DNA from: Thermincola carboxydiphila
GTDB taxonomy: Bacteria > Bacillota > Thermincolia > Thermincolales > UBA2595
Assembly (NCBI GenBank): GCA_016841325.1
Contig: JAENZJ010000022.1
Coordinates: 1-62,723, forward strand
Direction of reading: 5' to 3'
Length of the DNA: 62,723 nt
Position 1 is the stretch's first letter, and every line of letters begins with the position of its first letter. The notes under the pieces were generated by a model. That model was not told the DNA's origin. It was given only the letters and a program-made list of their open reading frames with translations, and ran no database searches. The position numbers and the translations under genes were made by a program. Shown here one piece after another: positions 8,263-16,297 of the stretch.

Positions 8263-8270
8263 CTGCTCAT
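7623..8270 (-). CDS. mtmC: monomethylamine corrinoid protein MtmC, copy 1
   Basis: MtmC carries the corrinoid cofactor that accepts the methyl group from MtmB. The 215-aa protein has an N-terminal helical cap domain (B12-binding-2 type, rich in acidic and alanine residues). It is followed by the Rossmann B12-binding domain with the base-off signature GDIHDVGKN, whose His ligates cobalt. I chose the ATG at 8268-8270. A longer start at 8294 would place the GGAGGAGG ribosome site inside the coding sequence and has none of its own. It is the first gene after the sigma-54 promoter at 8351-8366 and leads into mtmB1. Confidence 0.94.
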   Translation of the reverse strand: MSRDAILNKLKEAIEQLDKGMAEEAAKEAKAAGLEVMDAIQNGLGQGMNTISDLFDEGEMFVPQILLAAEAFESAVAVLTADMLEEERNKTKLGKVIVHTVQGDIHDVGKNIVKTMLAASGFEVIDLGRDVPVDEVVQKAIELDVDIISGSALMTTTMPSQRDIVKALVEEGARDKIKCMFGGAPVSQEWVDQIGADAYGENAAEAISKAKELMS

Positions 8271-8350
8271 TTCTGCTCTTACACCTCCTCCCATTTAAGG
8301 GGTTAGACTTTTCGGTACTTCATTGCAAACTAATTACGTCAATTTTAATA

Positions 8351-8366
8351 TGCAAAACCTGTGCCA
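8351..8366 (-). promoter_or_regulatory. sigma-54 promoter of mtmC1-mtmB1 (and probably pyl)
   Basis: The minus strand reads TGGCAC-AGGTT-TTGCA, an exact -24/-12 element, about 80 bp upstream of the mtmC1 ATG. I found no separate strong promoter between mtmB1 and pylSn, so the pyl genes may depend on it. Confidence 0.9.
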
Positions 8367-8430
8367 ATTTTACCTATGCCCTCTAATACCGCTATCCCGC
8401 GGCCTGGCAGAGTCATTACAGGCTATTTTT

Positions 8431-8550
8431 GATTCTGTTTCGAATCAATGTGATTCCGAAATTAATGCCTGAAAATCCAAAAGGACTCACAGAACAACAC
8501 GGTTAGGCAGCTTCAATGCCTTTGAATCCCGTTTGATTCCTGAAGGAATC
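8431..8550. promoter_or_regulatory. two exact GATTC-N6-GAATC palindromes upstream of mtmC1
   Basis: Exact copies lie at 8431-8446 (spacer TGTTTC) and 8535-8550 (spacer CTGAAG), 104 bp apart or about ten helical turns. They are 65 to 185 bp upstream of the -24 box of the mtmC1 promoter. Partial copies occur at 8452-8467 and about 8564-8580. They are candidate binding sites for a sigma-54 activator. The GATTCCTGAAGGAATC copy can also form a hairpin at the end of the upstream transcript. Confidence 0.72.
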
Positions 8551-8552
8551 AA

Positions 8553-8834
8553 CTAATTGCTTTGATTCCTTTTTCTAATCATCCGATTTACTTCAACAAC
8601 TGAAAGGGTCCACACAGCAAAGGCGCCGGAAAATCTGCCTATAAAGGATATGTCGGGACCGGACAACCGGTAGGTGACAAACCCCATAAACCCCATAAAG
8701 AACAGCATCTGAAGCGCCCGCATCGGTTTTCCCAGCATGACATATCCGGAACCCGGTACAATTATTGAAGCAGCCAAATAAAACCACAAAGGCATTGACT
8801 TTCTCAGGCTATTGAGTTCAACCTGCTTTTTCAA
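8553..8834 (-). CDS. small membrane protein, unknown function
   Basis: A 93-aa hydrophobic protein with about three membrane segments (roughly residues 16-35, 39-57 and 64-82) and charged ends. It begins with TTG behind a GGGAGG site and overlaps the preceding 219-aa gene by 17 bp, so the two are probably translationally coupled. It is the last gene of the permease operon. The stop codon is TAG; reading it as pyrrolysine would add 21 residues that run through the activator palindrome, so a real stop is more likely. I do not recognise the family. Confidence 0.6.
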   Translation of the reverse strand: MKKQVELNSLRKSMPLWFYLAASIIVPGSGYVMLGKPMRALQMLFFMGFMGFVTYRLSGPDISFIGRFSGAFAVWTLSVVEVNRMIRKRNQSN

Positions 8835-9477
8835 ACCCGGACACCTCCCTGCAGAGATCTAATACCAGACTGATGTTTTTCTCAAAATTGCTGTACTTTA
8901 AAATAAGAACGGGAAATTTGACTCCACGCAGTACTGCATAATATCCCCGGTCTCCGGTGGCAGCCTTTAGGGTCAGTCTCACAAAATTTTTATGGACCAG
9001 TATTTCCGAACAGTCTTTGATTCCCGATATAATAGTAAGGAGTTTGCCATTATCAAGGTCTGCATGTTCCTGTCTTCCGGGCAGGAACACTTCAAACTGC
9101 GGCTTGTCTTTCCCCAGCAAGATGCTGTGGCATTCAAATCTGGCCGGTGGAAACAGGTGTTTTCGTTCATTAAGGTCGAGTATCCTGAGCAGGATATCGG
9201 TATCAATAAACAGGTAAATCTTCACATAGAGGTGGGGAAGGCCCCGGTAACAAAGATTATCGGCAGCAGGGACAATCCTGATCCGCATATTTTCATATAT
9301 TCCTTCAAGCTCCGGAAACATACCCCTCTTGTTGGTTATTTGGGCCTCACTGATATGTGGAATTATTTCACTGTAAAACAGTTTCTGCCTTTTTACGGCC
9401 TCCCGGCGGGAGCGCATAAGCTGGTATGCGCTCCCTGCAGTAAGGAGACCAATCAGGAACATAGCCGCCAAATCCAT
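8818..9477 (-). CDS. membrane-anchored protein of unknown function
   Basis: A 219-aa protein with one N-terminal membrane helix (about residues 3-18) followed by a basic stretch and a soluble, probably cytoplasmic, alpha/beta domain of about 190 residues. No catalytic motif is visible to me. Its ATG lies 2 bp from the permease stop and its end overlaps the next small membrane gene. The tight packing suggests that it works with the permease, for example as an accessory or regulatory subunit. That role is inference from gene order. Confidence 0.6.
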   Translation of the reverse strand: MDLAAMFLIGLLTAGSAYQLMRSRREAVKRQKLFYSEIIPHISEAQITNKRGMFPELEGIYENMRIRIVPAADNLCYRGLPHLYVKIYLFIDTDILLRILDLNERKHLFPPARFECHSILLGKDKPQFEVFLPGRQEHADLDNGKLLTIISGIKDCSEILVHKNFVRLTLKAATGDRGYYAVLRGVKFPVLILKYSNFEKNISLVLDLCREVSGFEKAG

Positions 9478-9478
9478 T

Positions 9479-10873
9479 TCAATACCCCTTCGGGCGGGGC
9501 CAGTGAGCTTTAATCAGGGTATGGGGGTCCACAAATTTATACCTGTGGAACACAAACCAGATAGAACAGATAATGTAGAAAACAAAGGCAGCCAACAGGT
9601 TAATCCAGTACCCCAGGAAGGTGGCCACCAAAACCAGGATGGCCAGGATCAGCAGGAATACCGACGGGAATGGGTGCCAGGGTGAAGTATATCCCCTCTC
9701 AATAGTCCCCAGGGGATACATCTGCCTGAATTTTAACCCCATATAGCCCATAAGTACGTATATGATAGTGCCTGATATAATCGAGAAGGTAATAACCTGG
9801 TCCAGAAGCCCTGTAAAACCAAAGCTGATGGCAATAGGCGCCAGGAAAACGATAGCACGGTAAGGGGTATGGTATTTGGGATGGACTGCGCCAAACCACT
9901 GCGGTATCAGGGTATCCCGGGCCATTGAGAACCAGCCCCGGGAAGAGTCATTGATACACCCGTTGGCGCTTGCCAGGCAGGACAGAATGGTACCGACAAA
10001 TAACGACCAGATAACAAAGGAATAATCGGTGGCCAGAGCAGCATCATACAGCGGATAAACTGAGCTGCCCAGGGTTTCCCACTGAACCAGTCCGGAGCAG
10101 ACAAACCATGTAATGGTGGCACCCACCAGGAGGGAAACCATACCGATCATAGCTCCGACAGGCAGGGACCGGCCGGTGGAACGGCACTCTTCAGCGGTCA
10201 GGGCGGTTCCTTCAATACCCAGGTAAAACCAGATTCCGAACTGCAAGGCCCCCAGGATTCCCAGCCAACCATAAGGCAAACCGCTCATTAAATCCGGGAA
10301 ATTAATCAGGCTGGCATTGGGTGACCAGAACTGGGTGGAGAACAGCAGAATAAAAATTGTCACATAGGCTATTGCCGTAATAACAAAGTTTACAGTCAGA
10401 GTGGCATAGACTCCCCGGTAGTTAAGGGCCGTCAGAATCGCCAGTCCCAGTATGATCCAGGGCAGGGGCTGCAGTTCCGGATTCAGACTGTGCATTAGTT
10501 CACCGACAACCAGTGAGTCTGCCGCTTCCAGCATAGTATATTCAAATACGATCATTACCCCTACGTTAAATGCAGCCAGGGGACCCATCAGGTATTTGGC
10601 CATGGCATACTGACCGCCGGCCTCAGGTATAACAGACCCGATTTCCGTGTTCACCATAATCAGGGAGACATAGAGAAGTCCTATCAGCCAGCATGCAATA
10701 ATAGAACCCAGGGTACCCCCTTTGGCAACCGTAAAGTTCCAACCCATAAATTCACCCACAAGGACGATGCCAACACCGAGGGCCCAGATATGCACAGGCC
10801 CCAGTACCTTGACCAGGCGGGCTCCGGTTTCCTGCTCTTCCTGTACGGTTAAATTAACAGATTCGGCGCTCAT
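9479..10873 (-). CDS. APC-superfamily permease, ethanolamine-permease-like (probable methylamine uptake)
   Basis: A 464-aa integral membrane protein with about 12 helices and the APC N-terminal pattern (GVGIVLVGEFMGWNF, then PEAGGQYAMAKYLMGP). This resembles the ethanolamine/amino acid permease branch. The ATG at 10871-10873 shares a base with the stop of the 56-aa gene before it, so the TTG one codon upstream is not preferred. It is flanked by the two mtmBC copies and packed with small membrane genes. Uptake of monomethylamine or a related amine is therefore the likely job. Substrate assignment is by context only. Confidence 0.82.
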   Translation of the reverse strand: MSAESVNLTVQEEQETGARLVKVLGPVHIWALGVGIVLVGEFMGWNFTVAKGGTLGSIIACWLIGLLYVSLIMVNTEIGSVIPEAGGQYAMAKYLMGPLAAFNVGVMIVFEYTMLEAADSLVVGELMHSLNPELQPLPWIILGLAILTALNYRGVYATLTVNFVITAIAYVTIFILLFSTQFWSPNASLINFPDLMSGLPYGWLGILGALQFGIWFYLGIEGTALTAEECRSTGRSLPVGAMIGMVSLLVGATITWFVCSGLVQWETLGSSVYPLYDAALATDYSFVIWSLFVGTILSCLASANGCINDSSRGWFSMARDTLIPQWFGAVHPKYHTPYRAIVFLAPIAISFGFTGLLDQVITFSIISGTIIYVLMGYMGLKFRQMYPLGTIERGYTSPWHPFPSVFLLILAILVLVATFLGYWINLLAAFVFYIICSIWFVFHRYKFVDPHTLIKAHWPRPKGY

Positions 10874-11043
10874 CAACCCTGCCCCCCTTCACCGGTTATA
10901 TCCAACTCTTCTTCTGTATAGGTGCCCAGCAGAACATCTTCACTATATTCCCTGTTAGTCTTAAGAAAGTCCTTAATAATCCAGAAATATATCAGGGCAG
11001 ATACAGCCCAGGCAGCATAATTCATCAAACTCCAGATGCTCAT
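10873..11043 (-). CDS. 56-aa single-helix membrane protein
   Basis: A short gene that is easy to miss. Its ATG (11041-11043) overlaps the stop of the 196-aa gene as ATGA, and its TGA overlaps the permease ATG. GGAGGAAACC precedes the start. The peptide has one membrane helix (NYAAWAVSALIYFWII) and then a polar, acidic tail. The double overlap strongly suggests a real, co-translated subunit, as seen for small partners of other transporters. The function is unknown. Confidence 0.7.
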   Translation of the reverse strand: MSIWSLMNYAAWAVSALIYFWIIKDFLKTNREYSEDVLLGTYTEEELDITGEGGQG

Positions 11044-11630
11044 TTGGTTTCCTCCTTCTTTCCGTATACGTTGTCAATCAGGGTCTTCAGTTCCTTTTCG
11101 GAATGTGTCAGGAGAAAATACCCGAAAACCACACCGGCGACAAGACAGATGAGCAGGCTCCCCCAGGTAAAGGAATAATCCATGCCACCGCCGCCGCCGC
11201 TGCCTACGAGGACTTTTCCGCGCAGCAGGATGGGTATTAGCAGGCAAATGTAGCAGAAAATCAATATGAAGAGGACATCAAAGACCATTACAAGATTCCA
11301 TTTGGTGCCACCTGCAGCCTTCATTTTTTCCTGGTAGTAAATGTCCTCTGCATAAAGCTCTTTCTTTTTCTTTTTCAGGTGACCTGATACAGCCAATAAT
11401 GCGACGGTATTAAAAGCTCCCACCAGAATACCGGCTGCCAGGGCAACTATCTTGACTGTTGAGTCAGCAACAGCCATCACCTGAAGATAAACAGCTCCCA
11501 AAATAACCCACATAAAGACCATCCAGAAAATCAGCATTCTCCTGTCGCCGTGAAACATCCTGTCAATACGGTTTTCACTGATAGCCACCTGCTTCTCAGT
11601 TGGCCGAGCCTCTCCAGGACCTATTGCCAT
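11040..11630 (-). CDS. four-helix membrane protein, first gene of permease operon
   Basis: A 196-aa protein with a polar N-terminus of about 30 residues and four hydrophobic segments (about residues 32-52, 60-82, 113-135 and 150-172). A lysine-rich loop (KKKKKELYAED) lies after the second segment and a glycine run (GSGGGGG) before the last. The ATG has AGGAGGG 7 nt upstream. It overlaps the 56-aa gene and leads the permease operon. I do not recognise the family; an accessory transport role is inferred from linkage. Confidence 0.65.
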   Translation of the reverse strand: MAIGPGEARPTEKQVAISENRIDRMFHGDRRMLIFWMVFMWVILGAVYLQVMAVADSTVKIVALAAGILVGAFNTVALLAVSGHLKKKKKELYAEDIYYQEKMKAAGGTKWNLVMVFDVLFILIFCYICLLIPILLRGKVLVGSGGGGGMDYSFTWGSLLICLVAGVVFGYFLLTHSEKELKTLIDNVYGKKEETK

Positions 11631-11687
11631 CTAAATCCCTCCTAATGACCGACGTTTTTGGATGAAATCGCTAACGTTCCATTTGGT

Positions 11688-11731
11688 AAATAAATCCCGG
11701 TCTGCACATAAGCAGGCCGGGACTTATTTAT
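11688..11731 (-). terminator. hairpin terminator after mtmB2
   Basis: On the minus strand, directly after the mtmB2 stop, AAATAAGTCCCGG pairs with CCGGGATTTATTT around a loop. The run after the stem is TTTATTT. It separates mtmC2B2 from the permease operon but may be partial. Confidence 0.7.
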
Positions 11732-13120
11732 TTATTTCTTCCAGTAATCAAGACCCAGTTCGGTAAGGATCTTAACTGCCTCATCATAGACATCCAGATA
11801 TTCCTGGGTCGGGGTGAGGCTGACAACATCGTAACACTCCTGGAACGGCTTGCCTTTGGGCGCCGTTTTGTAATCCTTCTCATACATTCCAACTAATTTG
11901 TCAAGGATCTCATTGACCTTTGCGGTCTCCATACCGGCCACTGCCCTGGCTGCCTCAGCCATCATCCGGGCTTCCAGACCGGTGGTATAGTTGGTGGCAA
12001 CCCCCTTGGCAGAGGCTACCCCTGACAGTATCTCCCGGCCGCTGGCCGTATCTGTTATGGCCTGGGCTGCTGTCTCCAGCAGGCACATTACCGTACACGG
12101 TCCCGCCAGGGTATAGTACTGGTTACCCAGCATCACATTGGTATTGGCCTCTATTGCCATGGCACAGTGGCCTGCCACTGCCAGAGCCTCTCTGGCTGTG
12201 GTAATGCCCCAGCGCACATGGATCGGACCATCCAGATGCCAGGTTGCCTGGGTCATGATAAAGGCATTCAGAGTTGTGGCCACATCTACTATCGTGGTCT
12301 CCTCCAGACCTCCCGCATAACCCCCGTAAATAGGCATCTGTTCACACATGATGACATCTCCGGCCAGTACATAATGAGCAGTGAAGGCTAACGCACCTAC
12401 GTCAATCTTCAGCTCATTCAGCTGGGATACCTCATGGCTGTCAGAAGCCCGCATCCCGCCCGGGAAATCTGCAGCGATTACTCCCGCAGCGGATAGTGAT
12501 GTCTCGTTCCCCTACAATCCCATCCCCGGACGGCCTGCCCTCAGCTGGGCCGCACGGATTAGAATCGCTTCTGACTTGACTGCTGCTATCTCCCACGGAC
12601 TGCCCGGTACAGGGTCATGTCCGTTGATTGTCTGCAGCACTCCGTCTACTATGGTGTCCACCAGCGGTTCCTGGGCATATGACTGGTGTACCCCGATAAA
12701 CATATCCTCTGATACCGGCGCCCCTGTCGGGCCGCCCTGGATTACCGGAGGCTTTTTGTCCTGGTAGCTCCGGGTTTCCATTACTACCGCATCCTTGCCT
12801 TCTCCAAGCACTACTCGGCTGGGCGCCGCTTTTACGGATGTCAGTATCTCCTCTTCCGTAAATTTAATCACCCGGCCTGTATCCATGCAATAAACTCCAC
12901 ATTCTACCAGCATTTCAAGCCCGGCCTTAAACAGGTTGTCAATCAGGTTCCTGTCTGTTGGTACCATGACTTTTTTGTCCATCTTAATACCATACTTTTC
13001 CTTTAACCTGCTGGCAGTCTGTGGGATGATCTTGTAATCCCACTCGTTTTCGTCTACCTTCTGACCGCTCTTGGCACGGTCAAAGACATCGAAAACAGTC
13101 ACTTTCTTGGAAAGCGCCAT
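11732..13120 (-). CDS. mtmB: monomethylamine:corrinoid methyltransferase MtmB, copy 2 (pyrrolysine protein)
   Basis: The product is 462 aa and is identical to copy 1 at every residue, with the in-frame amber pyrrolysine codon at 12512-12514 (residue 203). It methylates MtmC from monomethylamine. The last codons differ silently (AAGAAATAA here, AAAAAGTAA in copy 1), and this marks the edge of the duplicated block. It lies 24 bp after mtmC2 with the same intergenic sequence as copy 1. Unlike copy 1 it is followed by a hairpin terminator, not by the tRNA-Pyl/pyl genes. Confidence 0.96.
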
Positions 13121-13784
13121 TTCTGTACCTCCTTCCCTGTATAGTTAACTCATCAGTTCCTTGGCTTTTGAAATTGCCTCAGCGGCATTCTCACCATACG
13201 CATCTGCCCCGATTTGGTCTACCCACTCCTGGGATACCGGTGCTCCGCCAAACATACACTTAATCTTGTCACGGGCTCCTTCTTCCACAAGGGCTTTGAC
13301 AATATCCCTCTGGGAAGGCATGGTTGTCGTCATCAGGGCTGAGCCGCTGATAATGTCAACATCCAGTTCAATCGCTTTTTGGACCACCTCATCAACCGGC
13401 ACATCACGGCCCAGGTCGATAACCTCAAAACCGCTGGCTGCCAGCATGGTTTTGACAATGTTTTTACCAACATCGTGGATATCTCCCTGTACAGTGTGCA
13501 CAATTACCTTCCCGAGTTTGGTCTTATTACGCTCTTCTTCCAGCATGTCTGCTGTGAGTACGGCAACTGCTGATTCGAATGCCTCCGCAGCCAGCAGTAT
13601 CTGGGGAACAAACATTTCTCCCTCATCAAAAAGGTCACTGATGGTATTCATCCCCTGCCCTAATCCGTTCTGAATCGCATCCATGACTTCTAACCCTGCT
13701 GCCTTGGCCTCTTTTGCCGCCTCTTCTGCCATCCCCTTGTCCAACTGTTCGATGGCTTCCTTGAGCTTGTTCAGGATTGCATCT
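11739..13784 (-). repeat. duplicated mtmBC block, copy 2
   Basis: This is the direct-repeat partner of 6217-8262, about 2.05 kb. The permease operon lies between the two copies, so recombination between them could delete or amplify the permease genes with one mtmBC copy. Confidence 0.9.
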
Positions 13785-13792
13785 TTACTCAT
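13145..13792 (-). CDS. mtmC: monomethylamine corrinoid protein MtmC, copy 2
   Basis: A 215-aa corrinoid protein that differs from copy 1 only in the third codon from the start chosen here (MSKDAILN against MSRDAILN). It has the helical cap domain and the cobalt-ligating GDIHDVGKN motif. The upstream leader and promoter differ from copy 1, although both keep a GGAGGAGG-rich ribosome site. The start at 13790-13792 is chosen by the same reasoning as for copy 1. It is transcribed from its own sigma-54 promoter at 13849-13864. Confidence 0.94.
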   Translation of the reverse strand: MSKDAILNKLKEAIEQLDKGMAEEAAKEAKAAGLEVMDAIQNGLGQGMNTISDLFDEGEMFVPQILLAAEAFESAVAVLTADMLEEERNKTKLGKVIVHTVQGDIHDVGKNIVKTMLAASGFEVIDLGRDVPVDEVVQKAIELDVDIISGSALMTTTMPSQRDIVKALVEEGARDKIKCMFGGAPVSQEWVDQIGADAYGENAAEAISKAKELMS

Positions 13793-13848
13793 TTCTACAC
13801 TTACACCTCCTCCCATTATGGGACAATTTAATGTCTGACTACTTTAGA

Positions 13849-13864
13849 TGCAATTACAATGCCA
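13849..13864 (-). promoter_or_regulatory. sigma-54 promoter of mtmC2-mtmB2
   Basis: The minus strand reads TGGCAT-TGTAA-TTGCA, a full -24/-12 match about 57 bp upstream of the mtmC2 ATG. Only weak copies of the activator palindrome are upstream (TATTC-N6-TAATC at 14051-14066; TATTT-N6-TAATC at 14082-14097). Confidence 0.88.
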
Positions 13865-14151
13865 ATTTGGTAATATTTTAAAAAATTTTCATAGAATTGT
13901 AAGTATTCAGGCACTATATGCTTCAATACCACATTTGAAAATTCGTATATCAAAATTATGAACTAATTCTATACTCTGTAGTTGATTCCAATCATATAAG
14001 GGCATTTGGGCAATAACCCGGTAAATGCCTACATAAAGCGGTTTGAGGCCTATTCCTGATGTAATCACATAATTCCATATGTATTTCCCGGGTAATCAGG
14101 TTAATCACGGTAATCAGGTTGTCAGATTAACACGATAGTCATCAACCATCA

Positions 14152-14186
14152 TAAAAGAAAAAGGACCAGTCCGTCTGTACTGATCC
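14152..14186 (-). terminator. terminator after the second permease gene
   Basis: On the minus strand GGATCAGT pairs with ACTGGTCC (one G-T pair) around a loop of about 8 nt. It is followed by TTTTTCTTTT, about 55 bp after the permease stop. Confidence 0.7.
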
Positions 14187-14239
14187 ATGTCTATATCAAT
14201 CAATTCCTGATATCAATTTTTGAATATATGCTTCCCAAT

Positions 14240-15841
14240 TTAAGATACCAGCAGGTTGCTGATGATAACCACAAGGACACCCGCGGCAAAAGTGATGTTG
14301 GGGAGATGTCCGGCACGTTTTTCGGGTTTTTCATTTGCCTTAAGCTGTAAGTCTTCCAGCATTGTCTCCGGATATTTCCCCTTGTCGGTAACATAGTGCC
14401 TGTAAAGAAATACCGGAATAATCAGGGCTGCCCATACAATGCCTGCCATCAGAGTACCTTTCCCCCAAACGTTGGCTCCTATTCCCAGGAAAGCGGCATT
14501 GACGAAAGCCAGTACGGTGTTGAAACCGATTAACCAGGTAGGCGCCTTCCAGGGGCGCTCCACATGAGCATTGTCTATCCGGTGAATCCAGCCGGAGTTT
14601 AGGTTGAGGAAGTTAAAGATGATATAGGCAACATTGGAAACTGCCAGTACAAAAAGGTAATCAGACATCATAAGGAGGATCATATTAAATCCAAGGTCGG
14701 TCCACATGGCACTCGTAGGTGCACCATGCCTGTTAACCCTGGAAAGATACTTGGGAAGCCATCCGTCAACAGAAGCCTGGTAGAGGGTCCGGGCTGACCC
14801 TGCCATTGATGTCATAATAGCAAGCAACAAGGCAAAAATCAGCATGATAACGATAATGTTGGCAACCACGGCACCGCCGCCGACCATTCCCGCCATGGCT
14901 TTGGCCACACCTGAACCGTCCTGAATTCCCGGTGCCAGCATTCCTTCTACACCAAGGACTCCCTGGAAGGAAAGGGGCACCACGACAAATACAAAAATAC
15001 AGAGTAGGCCTGAATAGAATATTGCCTTAAATGTGTCTTTTTTGGGGTCTTTAAACTCCCTTGTATAACAGATGGCTGTCTCAAAGGCATATGTTGACCA
15101 GGCCGCTATGAACATGCCTCCTATAAACAGTGTCCACCCTTCCAAATTCCAGTCCCCGCTTAAAGGTACAAAGGGAAGAAAGTTGGCCCTGACAACATCG
15201 CCCGTTATCAGGGGAACGACACCGATCACTATCAGTGGAAGCAGTGAGGCCACTGCCATTACCATCTGGATTTTTGCTGCCCGGGCAATCCCATAATGCT
15301 GGGCCACAAATATTGTCAGCAGGATTATGGCACCCAGGATAAATGTTGAGTTTATCCTAAGGGTTAGTCCTTCTTTCAGCCAGTTAAGGTCAAAGAGCGT
15401 AATCTGCCAGGAATGGATGAGAGACCCTTCGGGGAAAAGTGCGGTCAGAATATACCCGGCCGCCAGTCCTGTTCCGATGGCCAGTACCGGTGACCAGGCA
15501 AACCAGTTGCACCAGGTTGACAGGGGGGCCACAAATTTATTGTACCTTACCCATGCAATAGCGCCGTAAACTGAGGCTCCACCTGACTTATTGGGAAATA
15601 ATCCGGCAATCTCAGCATAAGTAAAAGACTGTATAAATCCCATCAGTACAGAAAGGGTCCAGACCAGCCATGACGGACTGCCAATGGTGGCCGCGATACC
15701 ACCGATTGAGAAAAGGACCAGTGCCGGTACACCGCTGGCAACCCAGAATGCCCCGGTCCAGTTAATCGCCCTTTGGAGTTCATGTTTTCCTTCAGGAACC
15801 GTAGTCGTTCCAACAGATTTATTCAGCTCGGTTTCCGCCAT
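14240..15841 (-). CDS. APC-superfamily amino acid/amine permease
   Basis: A 533-aa integral membrane protein with 12 or more helices. It has the APC core signature near the start (GVPALVLFSIGGIAATIG, then EIAGLFPNKSGGASVYGA) and YAFETAICYTREFKDPKKD in the central loop. It is the only gene of its unit, between the sigma-54 promoter at 16018-16033 and a terminator at 14152-14186. Its promoter and upstream palindromes match those of mtmC1, so it is probably expressed together with the methyltransferases and imports methylamine or a related amine. It is a different APC branch from the permease at 9479-10873. Confidence 0.85.
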   Translation of the reverse strand: MAETELNKSVGTTTVPEGKHELQRAINWTGAFWVASGVPALVLFSIGGIAATIGSPSWLVWTLSVLMGFIQSFTYAEIAGLFPNKSGGASVYGAIAWVRYNKFVAPLSTWCNWFAWSPVLAIGTGLAAGYILTALFPEGSLIHSWQITLFDLNWLKEGLTLRINSTFILGAIILLTIFVAQHYGIARAAKIQMVMAVASLLPLIVIGVVPLITGDVVRANFLPFVPLSGDWNLEGWTLFIGGMFIAAWSTYAFETAICYTREFKDPKKDTFKAIFYSGLLCIFVFVVVPLSFQGVLGVEGMLAPGIQDGSGVAKAMAGMVGGGAVVANIIVIMLIFALLLAIMTSMAGSARTLYQASVDGWLPKYLSRVNRHGAPTSAMWTDLGFNMILLMMSDYLFVLAVSNVAYIIFNFLNLNSGWIHRIDNAHVERPWKAPTWLIGFNTVLAFVNAAFLGIGANVWGKGTLMAGIVWAALIIPVFLYRHYVTDKGKYPETMLEDLQLKANEKPEKRAGHLPNITFAAGVLVVIISNLLVS

Positions 15842-16017
15842 TCAAGTCACCTCTTTTAAAATGATTAGAAAATCCGCTCCCCCATACCCAAAGAAAGGGC
15901 CTATGCTGCTCCCCGCTTTTCTTAAAGGCTTCACCACCTTTCAGAAAATTGATAAGTAAACCCTGTTGAAATATTATTAACTCCGGACATAGTTTTGAAA
16001 TGCATATATAATCAATA

Positions 16018-16033
16018 TGCAAAATCAGTGCCA
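16018..16033 (-). promoter_or_regulatory. sigma-54 promoter of the second permease
   Basis: The minus strand reads TGGCAC-TGATT-TTGCA, an exact -24/-12 element. The leader to the permease ATG is about 165 nt. Confidence 0.88.
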
Positions 16034-16068
16034 AGTAAGTCTCCCTTACTGCCGGAAGGCTTGCAGTC

Positions 16069-16204
16069 GATTCCCCGGGGAAATCAGGAAAAAAATGATT
16101 CTGTCCTGAATCGGCATCAGACACCCGGCACACCCCGAAAAAACAGAAAAACCCCACCCCTATGGTACGGAAGTGGGTCAGCGTTGTTGATTCCCTTTAG
16201 AATC
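16069..16204. promoter_or_regulatory. GATTC-N6-GAATC palindromes upstream of the second permease
   Basis: Exact copies lie at 16097-16112 (spacer TGTCCT) and 16189-16204 (spacer CCTTTA), and a near copy with a CCCCGGGG centre lies at 16069-16085. They are 35-170 bp upstream of the -24 box, like the set upstream of mtmC1. Confidence 0.72.
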
Positions 16205-16217
16205 CGTAAATGCTCAA

Positions 16218-16256
16218 AAGAAAAAAGGGGGTGTCCCATAAGTGGGATGCCCCCTT
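16218..16256 (-). terminator. flagellin gene terminator
   Basis: On the minus strand GGGGGCATCCCAC-TTAT-GGGACACCCCC forms a strong hairpin followed by TTTTTTCTTTT, about 40 bp after the flagellin stop. Confidence 0.85.
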
Positions 16257-16297
16257 CAAATAATTCAGCTAAGCGAACACACAGCTATATGAAATTT

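Noticed and set aside
8490-8555. Amber read-through of the 93-aa membrane protein (21 extra residues)
   Set aside because: The extension would be encoded by the activator palindrome and spacer DNA; no coding character is seen.
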